A stretch of 64,000 nt of DNA, from positions 248,001 through 312,000 of the forward strand of contig NZ_BSNM01000002.1 in NCBI RefSeq assembly GCF_030159995.1, written 5' to 3'. Both the position numbers and the translations under genes were made by a program. Shown one piece after another: positions 47,436-56,956 of the stretch. Under the pieces are notes generated by a model. It was not told where the DNA came from. It ran no database searches and saw only the letters and a program-made list of their open reading frames with translations. The number at the start of each line of letters is the position of its first letter. Within the stretch, counting starts at the first letter, position 1. The stretch is from Litoribrevibacter albus. Lineage in GTDB: Bacteria > Pseudomonadota > Gammaproteobacteria > Pseudomonadales > Litoribrevibacteraceae.

Positions 47436-49659
47436 GCTGCCTCCGTAAGGCCGTAATCCATAAATGTTTAAGGAACAGATACGCCTTGTTCCTGAAATAC
47501 ACGAACATACCCCGGGTGGTTTGACGGGCGCCTTTCATACCCAGTCTTAGGAAATCAACGAAGACTTTGAGCAGCGATGGTGGTTTCGTGTCTCGGTTCC
47601 AAAAGTCCATCCAACGCTGACTATCACCGTAGACCAGATGAACCAACTCTTGGTAGTGGGCTTCGGGATCTTTGAATTCGCCACCGACAATAATTTCATC
47701 GCCTTTGGGGGTGGCGCGTACCACTTTAAAGGGCAGAAGAAAGTCTTCTCCCTGACTGTTTTTGACGCGCGCCATAATGGTTTGCCCTTTGGTGATACCA
47801 GATTGAGCCGGCAGATGAAAACCTAACCCTGTCAGTGAAAAATCGGTCAGTGACCCAGACCAGGTAACATCGCCAACCTGAACTCGGATCGGGCCCGAAG
47901 CCCATGCGCGATGATAATTCCGTACCTGATGTTTTTCCCAGAATATGCCCAAAGAGACATAGGCAATACATAAGTTGATCATTAACCAACTGGTGCAGAT
48001 GATGATGCCGTCATGGAGTTGGGGATTGTCATGCCATTTAAATATGGCGGCCGGGAGAGAGCTCAACATGATCAGAATCATGATATAGAACGGAGGCGCT
48101 AACGGGCTCAGAAAATCTTTGGTTAAGGTTGCGCCTTTGGGGGTTACGATAAACGATGGCGCTCTGGGGTTCTGTATCACGCCAAGAGTGGCGGGCAACA
48201 AGAAGATCGATTGAACGGTTTCATAGAGTTCAGAAAATAAAGGCCAGCGGTATTTTCCGAACAGCATGCTCATCATCAGGAAACTGGCAAACAAGTGGGG
48301 AAGGGCATAGGCGGTCACTTGTTCCAACGATGCGTGATACAGCTGAATTCCGGTTGATAAAAAGAGCGTAGGTGCGACGAAGAAAATAAAGCGGGCAAAA
48401 CCGAAAAACCAATAGAGGTAACTGCTGCTGTAACAGAGCTTCTGATAGAACTTTAGGCCCTTGTTGAGCATGGGGTTTTTAAGAAGGCCGATCTGAAGCA
48501 TCCCCTGGCACCAGCGGGAACGTTGTATGATGAAATCACTGAAGGTTTCTGCAGAGAGCCCACACACCATTGGGCGAGAGACATAGACACTGTTGTAACC
48601 TTTGGCATGAAGTTTAATTGAGGTCTCGGCATCTTCGGTAATGGTGTCCCCTGAAATGCCACCTACTTCGTCCAGGAAGGTTCGCCGTAACACGCCTGCT
48701 GAACCGCAGAAAAATGCTGAATTCCAGAAATCGTTGGCGGGCTGATTGCCTCGATAAAACATTTCGCCTTCACTGGGTGCAGAGTGAAAACATCCCAGCG
48801 TTTTCTCTACAGGATCTGGGTTGATAAAGAAATGCGGGGTCTGAACAAGATAGAGTTTAGGGTCTTTAATAAACCAGCCTACGGTTCTCCGCAGAATGTC
48901 ATTGGTTGGCACATGATCACAGTCCAGAATCAAAATCAGTTCGCCGTAGGTGGTTTTCATCGCATGGTTGATGTTGCCCGCTTTGGCATGTTCATTTTTA
49001 GGACGAGTGATATAGCTGATGCCTAAGTCACCAGCCACTTTCTTGAGTTGTCTGGCCCGGTGACGACTGACCGCTCCTAATGAAGGATGGTCACAGCGTT
49101 GTTCGGTACCACCATCATCAAGAATGTGGATATTGAGTTTGTCTTTCGGGTAGTTAATCTGAGTACAGGCCGTGGCCGTGATCTTGACCACTTCTGCCGG
49201 CTCTGTGTAAGTGGGAATAAAGATATCGACCGTAGGAAGTTCATTGTCAGGTAAATCTACCAGTTGATCTTTTCGATTCAGAGGCCAGATGTTGGTAAAC
49301 ATTCCTACAAAGTGAACCAGAAATACATCCACTTCCGCCAGAAACAGAATAGCGACTAAGAAAAACTCCAGTGGATCAATGTAGATGAGCGTGTCCTGAA
49401 CTCGCCAGACAAAGTAGCGAATCGAAATGAAACTGGCGATCAGCACAAGAAAAACACGGCCAAACTGCTTTTCGGTCAGATTGGTCATGCGGATGACAAA
49501 CAGTAGTGCGACCAGCCCCCAGCCAAGTATGAACTGTTGATCAAGGGCGATTCGAAGCTGTGACATATAGAGAATAAAAAGGCCACAGACAGCAAAGCCT
49601 ATTTTGAGCATACCGCTGCTCAATCTATCTACAGGATTGGAGATAGGTGCTGATTGCAT
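47422..49659 (-). CDS. bcsA: Cellulose synthase catalytic subunit BcsA with PilZ domain
   Basis: 745 residues. Membrane segments flank the GT2 domain, which has DDGG, the DxD motif DCDH, TED and the QxxRW motif (QRSRWCQGM). The C-terminal PilZ domain carries RNYHR (RxxxR) and DFSLTG (DxSxxG), so c-di-GMP should relieve autoinhibition. It polymerises UDP-glucose and secretes the chain. The upstream start of 14 nt within bcsB and 20 nt after the cyclase gene marks an operon. Confidence 0.96.
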   Translation of the reverse strand: MQSAPISNPVDRLSSGMLKIGFAVCGLFILYMSQLRIALDQQFILGWGLVALLFVIRMTNLTEKQFGRVFLVLIASFISIRYFVWRVQDTLIYIDPLEFFLVAILFLAEVDVFLVHFVGMFTNIWPLNRKDQLVDLPDNELPTVDIFIPTYTEPAEVVKITATACTQINYPKDKLNIHILDDGGTEQRCDHPSLGAVSRHRARQLKKVAGDLGISYITRPKNEHAKAGNINHAMKTTYGELILILDCDHVPTNDILRRTVGWFIKDPKLYLVQTPHFFINPDPVEKTLGCFHSAPSEGEMFYRGNQPANDFWNSAFFCGSAGVLRRTFLDEVGGISGDTITEDAETSIKLHAKGYNSVYVSRPMVCGLSAETFSDFIIQRSRWCQGMLQIGLLKNPMLNKGLKFYQKLCYSSSYLYWFFGFARFIFFVAPTLFLSTGIQLYHASLEQVTAYALPHLFASFLMMSMLFGKYRWPLFSELYETVQSIFLLPATLGVIQNPRAPSFIVTPKGATLTKDFLSPLAPPFYIMILIMLSSLPAAIFKWHDNPQLHDGIIICTSWLMINLCIAYVSLGIFWEKHQVRNYHRAWASGPIRVQVGDVTWSGSLTDFSLTGLGFHLPAQSGITKGQTIMARVKNSQGEDFLLPFKVVRATPKGDEIIVGGEFKDPEAHYQELVHLVYGDSQRWMDFWNRDTKPPSLLKVFVDFLRLGMKGARQTTRGMFVYFRNKAYLFLKHLWITALRRQHEIK

Positions 49660-49679
49660 AGCTGTCCTTTGGTTGTCCT

Positions 49680-50519
49680 TTAGGGTTTCCGTTCAGGGGC
49701 GGCGACATCCTGTTTGGTTCGAGTATCTATGATGATGTCATCCGTAAAATTCTGATCCATAAGGCTCATCAACGCATATACGCTGCCGACCATTACGGCA
49801 GCAGCAATGATGAGACGAACGATACCTGATGCTGTGATACGGGATTTCTTGGTGGGCTTTTGATGAGATGATGGTAGTGGATGTTCAATGTCTGCATCCT
49901 GTTTGATTTCTTCTTCATCCCAAAAGACTTTGTAGACCTGAATGATGTTTTTTTTGCCTTTGACGTTCGATTCTTTGTGAAAGCGAATGTAGAACTCGTC
50001 TTTATCTTCGACGGTTAGCCAGGTGGAATCTGATATGTAGATTTCACCGGCTTCGGCTAGTCCCTCGTATCGGGAGGCCACATTGACGACATCCCCATAG
50101 ATATCGTTTTCTTCGACGATGCCAACACCGGTATGAATACCAATTCTGACCTCTAAGGGGAGATTGTCTTTCGATTTTTTATTTCTATTGGATACTGCCT
50201 GCTGGAAAGCAATGGCAGTACGGATGGCCTGTACGCCGGACTCAAAATAGGACATGGTGCCATCCCCCATTGTTTTAACCAGCACCCCGGAGTTCTGATT
50301 AATAATGGGGTAGAGCATACTGTTGTGTGCGTTTACTAACTCCCTGGTTGCTAAATCACCATGCGTTTCAGCGAGCGCGGTCGAGCCTTTTAAATCAGTG
50401 AACATAACACTGATTTCACGCGTGTATTTATCGCGATATAACTCCTCTAACCGATTTCGTTCCGCCAATAACTCTTCTGCTGATAGTGATTTTTCAGGAT
50501 GTTTGTGTGCCGTATTCAT
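49680..50519 (-). CDS. Class III adenylate cyclase, membrane-anchored, first gene of the bcs operon
   Basis: 279 residues. A helical start (10-30) leads to a class III cyclase domain (35-200). All key residues are present: metal aspartates Asp42 (MFTDLKGS) and Asp86 (TMGDG); adenine-selecting Lys82 and Asp139 (NDIYG); transition-state Asn146 and Arg150 (VNVASR). So it should be active and make cAMP. One C-terminal membrane helix (about 233-255) anchors it with the catalytic domain inside. It lies 20 nt ahead of bcsA. It is not usual in bcs operons. Confidence 0.9.
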   Translation of the reverse strand: MNTAHKHPEKSLSAEELLAERNRLEELYRDKYTREISVMFTDLKGSTALAETHGDLATRELVNAHNSMLYPIINQNSGVLVKTMGDGTMSYFESGVQAIRTAIAFQQAVSNRNKKSKDNLPLEVRIGIHTGVGIVEENDIYGDVVNVASRYEGLAEAGEIYISDSTWLTVEDKDEFYIRFHKESNVKGKKNIIQVYKVFWDEEEIKQDADIEHPLPSSHQKPTKKSRITASGIVRLIIAAAVMVGSVYALMSLMDQNFTDDIIIDTRTKQDVAAPERKP

Positions 50520-50739
50520 AGCCCTATATGCCTGTTTAATTTTTGGTCAATTTCCTTCTATGACATATTTCACTAAAGTTCAGCAGTGGGTCTTTTGCAA
50601 AGTTGAAATGGCTATTAAGAAAGCACGTTTAGATGAGTTGGTTATAAAGATCGGGAAAATGAGAACCGGTTGCTTAGTGGCGTTGACCGTCGGTAAGGGC
50701 TAATTTGGATAATAGGAGGTGGTTTGAACAGGGAGAAAC

Positions 50740-50772
50740 CAAAAAGCCCCATCCGAAGATGAGGCTTTTGGG
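50740..50772 (-). terminator. Terminator after cysN
   Basis: Read leftwards: AAAAGCCTCATC, loop TTCG, GATGGGGCTTTTT with a one-base bulge and U5. Confidence 0.75.
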
Positions 50773-50793
50773 GACTAGCGAACTTGCTTTAGA

Positions 50794-52470
50794 TTAAAGC
50801 GAGTTTAATAGTGCTTTTAACGTTTCTTCAGGCGTGCCTTCGTCAGTCACGTCGATCACGTTAGTACCGTCAAACGCAGAGTCGATTAACTCTTTTTCGA
50901 ATCCGGCTTCCAGAGCACAAATGGCAATCAGGCCCGCTTTAGCAAACTGAGCTGCAACGGCTGCATTGTGTGCTGCATCTGAACCGCAAGAGTCTTCATC
51001 AATAATTGCCACAGCGCGGCCTTGGTTGAACAGTAAACGCTCTAGCGCAGACGCTAGGTTGGCTTGTTCGTCTGACAATAGGATCACAGAACCAGTCTGA
51101 CCGAAGCGCGCTTCGCGTTCTTCCTGAGTTACCGGTGTCAGTGCATCAAGGTCAATGCTCTCTACTTTCTCAGAAACATGGATCATACCTGCACCAACGG
51201 TGATGTTGGTTAGACGATCAATGATGATGAAAGCACCCGTACCTTTGTTCTTTTGGTAATCATCGAAGCTGATTGGCTTGCTCAGCGTCAGTTCACACAG
51301 ACCAATTTCATTCAACGCCAATTGAGCCGCGTGTTTGTGCTCAAGGGTATTCACATCAACACGGTGGCGAAGTGTAGAAACACGGCCCGTTGTGCTGTTG
51401 GTGTTGTGCTTGATGATGTATTCCTTACCTGGCGTCAAAGCGTCTTCTGCCATCCATACAATGTGTGCGTCGATTTTCTCGGCACTTTGTGGAAGGTTGT
51501 CAGATTTAACGATCACATCGCCACGGCTACAGTCGATTTCGTCTTCGAAAGTAAGGGTCACTGCCATCGGTGCGAACGCTTGATCAAGCTTACCGTCGTA
51601 AGTCACGATTTCTTTGACTTTGCTGCTCTTACCAGAAGGAAGAACGGTAATCTCATCACCCACATTGATAATGCCGGATGCAATCGTGCCTTGGAAACCA
51701 CGGAAATCCAGGTTAGGGCGACATACCAACTGAACTGGCATACGGAAATCATCGAAGTTCTGGTCGTCAGCAATCTCAACCGTCTCAAGGATTTCCATCA
51801 GTGTTTTACCGTCGTACCACGGTGATTTCTCACTGCGGTTTACAACATTATCGCCATCCAGCGCCGACATAGGGACGAACTGAATGTCTTTGATGTTTAG
51901 TTCTTTTGCAAACTCAAGGTAGTCCGCTTTGATGGCTTCGTATTTCGCTTCATCAAAGTCGATCAGGTCCATCTTGTTCACTGCAACCACAACGTGGCGA
52001 ATACCTAATAGAGAGGCAATGTAACTGTGACGTTTGGTTTGGGTTTTTACGCCTTCACGGGCATCAACCAAGATGATTGCAAGGTCACAGGTAGAGGCGC
52101 CCGTTGCCATGTTACGAGTGTATTGCTCATGTCCCGGTGTGTCCGCGATGATGAACTTACGCTTGCTGGTGGAGAAGTAGCGGTAAGCCACATCGATGGT
52201 GATGCCTTGCTCACGCTCTGCTGCCAGACCGTCAACTAATAGTGCAAGGTCCAGTTTCTCACCGGTAGTGCCCATTTTTGCACTGTCAGACTGGATCGAC
52301 GCTAACTGATCTTCATAGATCATTTTAGAGTCGTGAAGCAAACGACCGATCAGGGTACTTTTACCGTCGTCAACGCTACCACAGGTCAGGAAGCGCAACA
52401 GTTCTTTGTTTTCGTGTTCTTTCAGATACGCCAGAATGTCTTCTGCGATCAAATCAGATTGGTGTGACAT
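50794..52470 (-). CDS. cysN: Sulfate adenylyltransferase GTPase subunit CysN with decayed CysC-like tail
   Basis: 558 residues against about 475 in E. coli CysN and about 630 in fused CysNC. The GTPase motifs [27 protein letters not shown] and NKMDL are intact. From about residue 457 (nt 51102-50794) an extra 100-residue domain aligns with CysC ([28 protein letters not shown]), but its P-loop GLSGSGKST is replaced by SDEQANLAS, and the rest of the kinase is missing. So CysN should power ATP sulfurylase, while the tail is not an APS kinase. It follows cysD by 21 nt. Confidence 0.95.
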   Translation of the reverse strand: MSHQSDLIAEDILAYLKEHENKELLRFLTCGSVDDGKSTLIGRLLHDSKMIYEDQLASIQSDSAKMGTTGEKLDLALLVDGLAAEREQGITIDVAYRYFSTSKRKFIIADTPGHEQYTRNMATGASTCDLAIILVDAREGVKTQTKRHSYIASLLGIRHVVVAVNKMDLIDFDEAKYEAIKADYLEFAKELNIKDIQFVPMSALDGDNVVNRSEKSPWYDGKTLMEILETVEIADDQNFDDFRMPVQLVCRPNLDFRGFQGTIASGIINVGDEITVLPSGKSSKVKEIVTYDGKLDQAFAPMAVTLTFEDEIDCSRGDVIVKSDNLPQSAEKIDAHIVWMAEDALTPGKEYIIKHNTNSTTGRVSTLRHRVDVNTLEHKHAAQLALNEIGLCELTLSKPISFDDYQKNKGTGAFIIIDRLTNITVGAGMIHVSEKVESIDLDALTPVTQEEREARFGQTGSVILLSDEQANLASALERLLFNQGRAVAIIDEDSCGSDAAHNAAVAAQFAKAGLIAICALEAGFEKELIDSAFDGTNVIDVTDEGTPEETLKALLNSL

Positions 52471-52491
52471 ATTCGTTTCCTACCTTAAGCC

Positions 52492-53400
52492 TTAGAAATA
52501 ACCTTCTTGTTTCTTCTTCTCCATCGAAGCGGCGCTATCGTGGTCGATCACGCGGCCTTGACGCTCAGAAGTGGTGGTCAGCAACATTTCCTGAATGATG
52601 TCAGGTAGGGTTGCGGCTTCAGATTCAACTGCACCTGTTAGTGGGTAGCAGCCTAGTGTACGGAAACGCACACTCTTCATTTCAGGTACTTCACCTGGCT
52701 CTAGTGGCATACGATCATCGTCAACCATGATCATTACGCCATCACGCTCAACAACCGGACGCTTAGCAGAGAAGTACAAAGGAACAATAGGAATCGACTC
52801 AAGGTAGATGTACTGCCAGATGTCCAGTTCCGTCCAGTTAGACAGTGGGAAAACTCGGATGCTTTCGCCTTTGTCTACTTTACCGTTGTATACATTCCAT
52901 AACTCAGGACGTTGACTCTTAGGATCCCAACGGTGGTTTTTATCACGGAAAGAATACACACGTTCTTTAGCACGAGATTTTTCTTCATCACGACGTGCAC
53001 CACCAAAGGCTGCGTCAAATCCATGCTTGTCCAACGCTTGCTTCAACGCAGCGGTTTTCATTACGTCAGTATGTTTGGCACTGCCGTGTGTGAAAGGACC
53101 GATGCCCTGATCGACACCTTCTTGGTTGGTGTGAACGATCAATTCTAGACCAAGCTTTTTCACCATCTCATCACGGAAGGTGATCATTTCCTTGAATTTC
53201 CACGTGGTATCAACGTGCATCAATGGGAATGGCGGTTTTGCTGGGTAGAACGCTTTCATCGCAAGATGCAGCATAACTGCTGAGTCTTTACCGATGGAGT
53301 AAAGCATTACAGGATTTTCGAACTCGGCAGCAACTTCACGGATGATGTGAATACTCTCTGCTTCAAGCTCTTTCAAGTGGGTAAGGTTGTATTCCGACAT
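52492..53400 (-). CDS. cysD: Sulfate adenylyltransferase subunit 2 CysD
   Basis: 302 residues, the same as E. coli. The PP-loop-like [19 protein letters not shown] binds [17 protein letters not shown] and [16 protein letters not shown] are family hallmarks. With CysN it makes adenosine 5'-phosphosulfate, the first step of sulfate assimilation. First gene of cysDN. Confidence 0.97.
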   Translation of the reverse strand: MSEYNLTHLKELEAESIHIIREVAAEFENPVMLYSIGKDSAVMLHLAMKAFYPAKPPFPLMHVDTTWKFKEMITFRDEMVKKLGLELIVHTNQEGVDQGIGPFTHGSAKHTDVMKTAALKQALDKHGFDAAFGGARRDEEKSRAKERVYSFRDKNHRWDPKSQRPELWNVYNGKVDKGESIRVFPLSNWTELDIWQYIYLESIPIVPLYFSAKRPVVERDGVMIMVDDDRMPLEPGEVPEMKSVRFRTLGCYPLTGAVESEAATLPDIIQEMLLTTTSERQGRVIDHDSAASMEKKKQEGYF

Positions 53401-53542
53401 GATTGGTCTCGTATGTCCTGGAAAGTGTCTAGTTTTAGTTGAGCGAAACTATACCAAAAAATAAAGCATTATAAGAACAGCTTTGATTAGACTTAATTTG
53501 CATATAAATAGACGAAGTGTGTCTTTAGACGTTTTAACGCGA

Positions 53543-53578
53543 ACAAGGGCTCTGACTTTTAGAGAGTCAGAGCCCTTG
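53543..53578. terminator. Strong hairpin between pitrilysin and cysD genes
   Basis: CAAGGGCTCTGACT pairs perfectly with AGTCAGAGCCCTTG around a short TTTAGAG-type loop. No U-run follows on either strand, so it may be a terminator by other means or an mRNA 3'-stabilising hairpin for the pitrilysin gene. Confidence 0.55.
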
Positions 53579-53603
53579 TGGGTAAAAGTGGACTAATAAG
53601 TCG

Positions 53604-56474
53604 TTAAAAAGACTGGCGTTCTTGCTTGAAACTTCTTGGGTTGCTGATCAGGTTCTTAACTTCAATCAGCTCTGCCTTTTCTGGTGTCACGCTTTGTCCC
53701 TGATATTGAATCAACAGCTCACGACTTTCAGGTCCAAAGAAGAAACGATCGTAGAAGGCAAGTAGCTCGTCTTTGGTGATGGCTTCAATGGCTGAAGACA
53801 AACGTTCACGGTTGTCGAACTCCGTTTGTTCTTGATCAATTTCCTGCCAGTAACGGTCGGAAAGTTGACTCAGTCTTTGCGGCTTCTCATTCAATTTCGA
53901 AACGAGAGCTGCTTTATGTTGATCAAACTCTTCAGGCTGCATGGTAGACAGCGTGTCTCGGAATTGAAGTAAGAATGCCTGGTAGTCGTTTGAAAGCGTT
54001 TTTGGTCCAACTACGTGAGACTGAGTGATCAGAGTGAAACCTGGCACCTGAGCCAACGGAATTGGTGTGGCAAAAACAATATAACCACGTTGCTTTTCGG
54101 TGCGAATATCAGTGTAGAAAGGTGTAGATATCACCTGACTGGCCAAGCCGGCCAGTGCGCGTTCCTGATCTGATATTTCCAGCCCCTGATAGTAAGCAAG
54201 CAGTACGGAATCGTTATGCTGAGTGTCCAGATTGAAACCGGTGATTTCACCTTTGGTCAGTTTAGCAACCTGGTTAGCTGGCACAGTAGTACTCTGGCTG
54301 TCTTTGAATAAGGTTTGCTTGACGTGTGCACCAATTTTTTTGGCTTCGTCTTCAGACAGATTACCGTGGGTTAGCATAACCACTTCAATTTCTTTAAAGA
54401 GGTTTTTCCGATAGGCTTCGATGTCTTCAAGTGTGATCTCTTGGGCCGCAGTCATGCGTTCTTCCAGCGTCCAGGATGAGCTCATCAACAAAGTCACCAG
54501 CTTTTTATAAGCCAAACTGTAAGGCTTGTCTTTGGCTTCGTTGGTGTAGGCACGCAGGGTTTCATCTTTGTAGATGTTGAAGCGTTGTTCTTCCAGCGGT
54601 GCATTGAACATGCTGTCGATCACAGTATTAAGCAGAGTTTCCAGTTTCTCGCTGTACCCTGAGACCTTGATCGTTACTCCGCGAGAGTTGCGATAAAACG
54701 CATAATCCAGGCCAGCAAGATACGCTGGGTAGGAATATTCATTCAGGCTGTCGTTGATTAATTTCGCGAACAGGTTGCCTGCTACACCTTGCTGGGCCGT
54801 GTTGTTCCCCTGCGGGCTACGAATGTTGATGAAGATGTCGGCTTTCGGGCTATCAAAACTTACATTGGTTCTGTGCCATACAGTGAAGCCTTCTTCTTCG
54901 GTAATTTTTACCGGTTTCTCCTGGGGTTGTGTATTTTCAAGCAGCGTCAGGTGCTCAGGGATAAACTGGTTTTCAACGGGCAGTTTAAGATGACCGTTTG
55001 GTTGCGCAGACTTCCAGGCGGTTATTTCATCTTCTGTTAATGGTTTTACAGAATAAGGTGTTTGATACCATTTGCTTAGTTTATCCGTTGGTAAATTCGG
55101 TTCGGCAATGGTCACCAAAACATTATCAGGTGTTAGTTGATCAAGATAACGAGTAATCAACTTTGCATCATAGCGAGCCATTAAGTATGGGCCGCGAATG
55201 ACTTCACGGGCGGTATAGCGTTGCAGGTTACCCGCCAGATGCGACACTGTTTGGCGAGGTGCTTGTTGTTCCTGGAAGCGGAAAGCAATGCTGTTCAAGC
55301 TGGATTGTTCATCGAATAAGGATTGCTTAGGCCCTTCATTTTTCAGCAACTGAATGTAGGCAAACACTTCAGACACAATGTCCTGATATTGCTCTAACCC
55401 TTTTTGAGTGAGCTTAATGCTGATGTTGAAGGTTGCGTATTCCAGGTTGTTGAAGCCGGAACCGGCACTGAGACTGTCAGCCAAACCTTGTGCTTTCAGT
55501 TCTGACAGTAAGCTGCCTTCTCCTTCGTGACCGATCAGGTTGGAAATGTACTGAATTGGCTTTTCACGGTAGTGAGTGGCCAGTGACTCAATTGGGAATA
55601 CAAGAGACAAGGTACGTGTGTTCTTGATAGGGTTGATATTCACCTCGGCCGGTAAGCTGCCTTTGGTAAAGAGCGGTTCCTGAATAGAGTCCAGTTTGGT
55701 TTCATGATTCGGGATGGCTGAGAACTTCTCTTCGACCCAGCTCTTCAGCGTCGCTAAGTCTTCCTGACCCAATACCACTAATGTCATCAGGTTGGCAGAG
55801 TAGTACTTCTTATAGAAGGCTTTCAATTCATCCTGGACTGAGCTTTGATCGGTGTCAGACAAGGTATCGAGTGAGCCTACAGAAAACTTCGATGCCGGGT
55901 GCTTAGGATTAATAATTTCCCGGATCACTTCATAGTTGCGACGAACATCGTCTTTCAACTTGGCTTGGTATTCTGAATGAACCGCATTCTTTTCGCGATC
56001 CACGTATTTTTCTGTAAATAACGGCGTTTTAAAGAACGCAGAGAAGCGATTTAATGCCGGCTCTAACGCGCTTTTTTCTACTTCGAAGAAATAGTTGGTG
56101 TGTTCACTTGCTGTGAAGGCGTTATGGCTGCCGCCATTTTTGCTGATGAAATCCTGATATTCACCGGCTTCAGGGAAATCTTCGGTTCCCAGGAACAGCA
56201 TATGCTCAAGGAAGTGTGCCAAACCTTGACGATTCTCTGGATCTTGCAGGCTACCCACGTGCACATCCAGAGCCGCAGCGGCCTTGTCTGTGGCTGGGTC
56301 GGAAATTAGCAATACTCTTAACTTGTTTGGAAGCTCAATGTATTGATATGACTTTTTATCGGTATCCGGTTGGATCACGACATTTGGATCATACTGTGAG
56401 TTTTTCAGAGAAACGTATGCAACTGCCATAATTATAAGAATACCAATACTTAGAAAACTGATTTTTGAACTCAT
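53604..56474 (-). CDS. ptrA: Pitrilysin-family zinc metalloprotease (M16, protease III-like)
   Basis: 956 residues, the length of E. coli protease III (962). A single N-terminal membrane helix (SFLSIGILIIMAVAYVSL) may be an anchor or an uncleaved signal. The inverted zinc motif HxxEH is HFLEH with the distal glutamate in EKNAVHSEYQAKL. The four-domain M16A clamshell continues to the end. It degrades small peptides in the periplasm. Monocistronic. Confidence 0.93.
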   Translation of the reverse strand: MSSKISFLSIGILIIMAVAYVSLKNSQYDPNVVIQPDTDKKSYQYIELPNKLRVLLISDPATDKAAAALDVHVGSLQDPENRQGLAHFLEHMLFLGTEDFPEAGEYQDFISKNGGSHNAFTASEHTNYFFEVEKSALEPALNRFSAFFKTPLFTEKYVDREKNAVHSEYQAKLKDDVRRNYEVIREIINPKHPASKFSVGSLDTLSDTDQSSVQDELKAFYKKYYSANLMTLVVLGQEDLATLKSWVEEKFSAIPNHETKLDSIQEPLFTKGSLPAEVNINPIKNTRTLSLVFPIESLATHYREKPIQYISNLIGHEGEGSLLSELKAQGLADSLSAGSGFNNLEYATFNISIKLTQKGLEQYQDIVSEVFAYIQLLKNEGPKQSLFDEQSSLNSIAFRFQEQQAPRQTVSHLAGNLQRYTAREVIRGPYLMARYDAKLITRYLDQLTPDNVLVTIAEPNLPTDKLSKWYQTPYSVKPLTEDEITAWKSAQPNGHLKLPVENQFIPEHLTLLENTQPQEKPVKITEEEGFTVWHRTNVSFDSPKADIFINIRSPQGNNTAQQGVAGNLFAKLINDSLNEYSYPAYLAGLDYAFYRNSRGVTIKVSGYSEKLETLLNTVIDSMFNAPLEEQRFNIYKDETLRAYTNEAKDKPYSLAYKKLVTLLMSSSWTLEERMTAAQEITLEDIEAYRKNLFKEIEVVMLTHGNLSEDEAKKIGAHVKQTLFKDSQSTTVPANQVAKLTKGEITGFNLDTQHNDSVLLAYYQGLEISDQERALAGLASQVISTPFYTDIRTEKQRGYIVFATPIPLAQVPGFTLITQSHVVGPKTLSNDYQAFLLQFRDTLSTMQPEEFDQHKAALVSKLNEKPQRLSQLSDRYWQEIDQEQTEFDNRERLSSAIEAITKDELLAFYDRFFFGPESRELLIQYQGQSVTPEKAELIEVKNLISNPRSFKQERQSF

Positions 56475-56956
56475 CGCCTTGTCCTTTTTGTTCTTCCTTA
56501 CAAGCGAAAGTGACTGACTATCCTAACTGTTGAGCAGGAATTTTTCATCAAATGATCACGAGATCGACTGAATAATTTATGAAGGAGGGTAGTCGTAAAC
56601 AACGGTCATCAACCGTAAATGGGTCGTTTGCATTGGATAATTGATCCGAGTGCTTCAGACGGGTTAACAGATGTCTGTTATTTCATGAGTGTTTATCCCT
56701 TTCTAATAGCTGTTAAGTGTTCTTAATATGAGCAATTTCTTCTGTGTTGTGTATTCCCAACGATGAAATTTGTGCTGTTTCTTCGCAAAATCCAATAGGT
56801 TTAAGACCTTGAAGAGGGCAAAGAGTTTCAAAACAATATGCGCTGCGTGATCTTTGGGGCGTCTTCTAACCGATTATCAGGTTGAGTGAAAAATATACAG
56901 TTTGATGTGGGTATTCGTCTTTAATGAATCTGAGGTGATCATTAAAGGGTGCTCCA
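56475..56956. other. 482-base intergenic region, nothing clear
   Basis: Divergent spacer between the pitrilysin and chemoreceptor genes. A minus frame at 56866-57108 mostly overlaps the chemoreceptor start and is not supported. I saw no strong repeat, RNA or protein. Confidence 0.6.

Noticed and set aside
50323..50703. 126-residue frame partly antisense to the cyclase
   Set aside because: About half overlaps the cyclase; the free part has no ribosome site or known domain.
50794..52470. CysN as a functional CysNC fusion
   Set aside because: The P-loop of the kinase part is missing and the domain is cut short.
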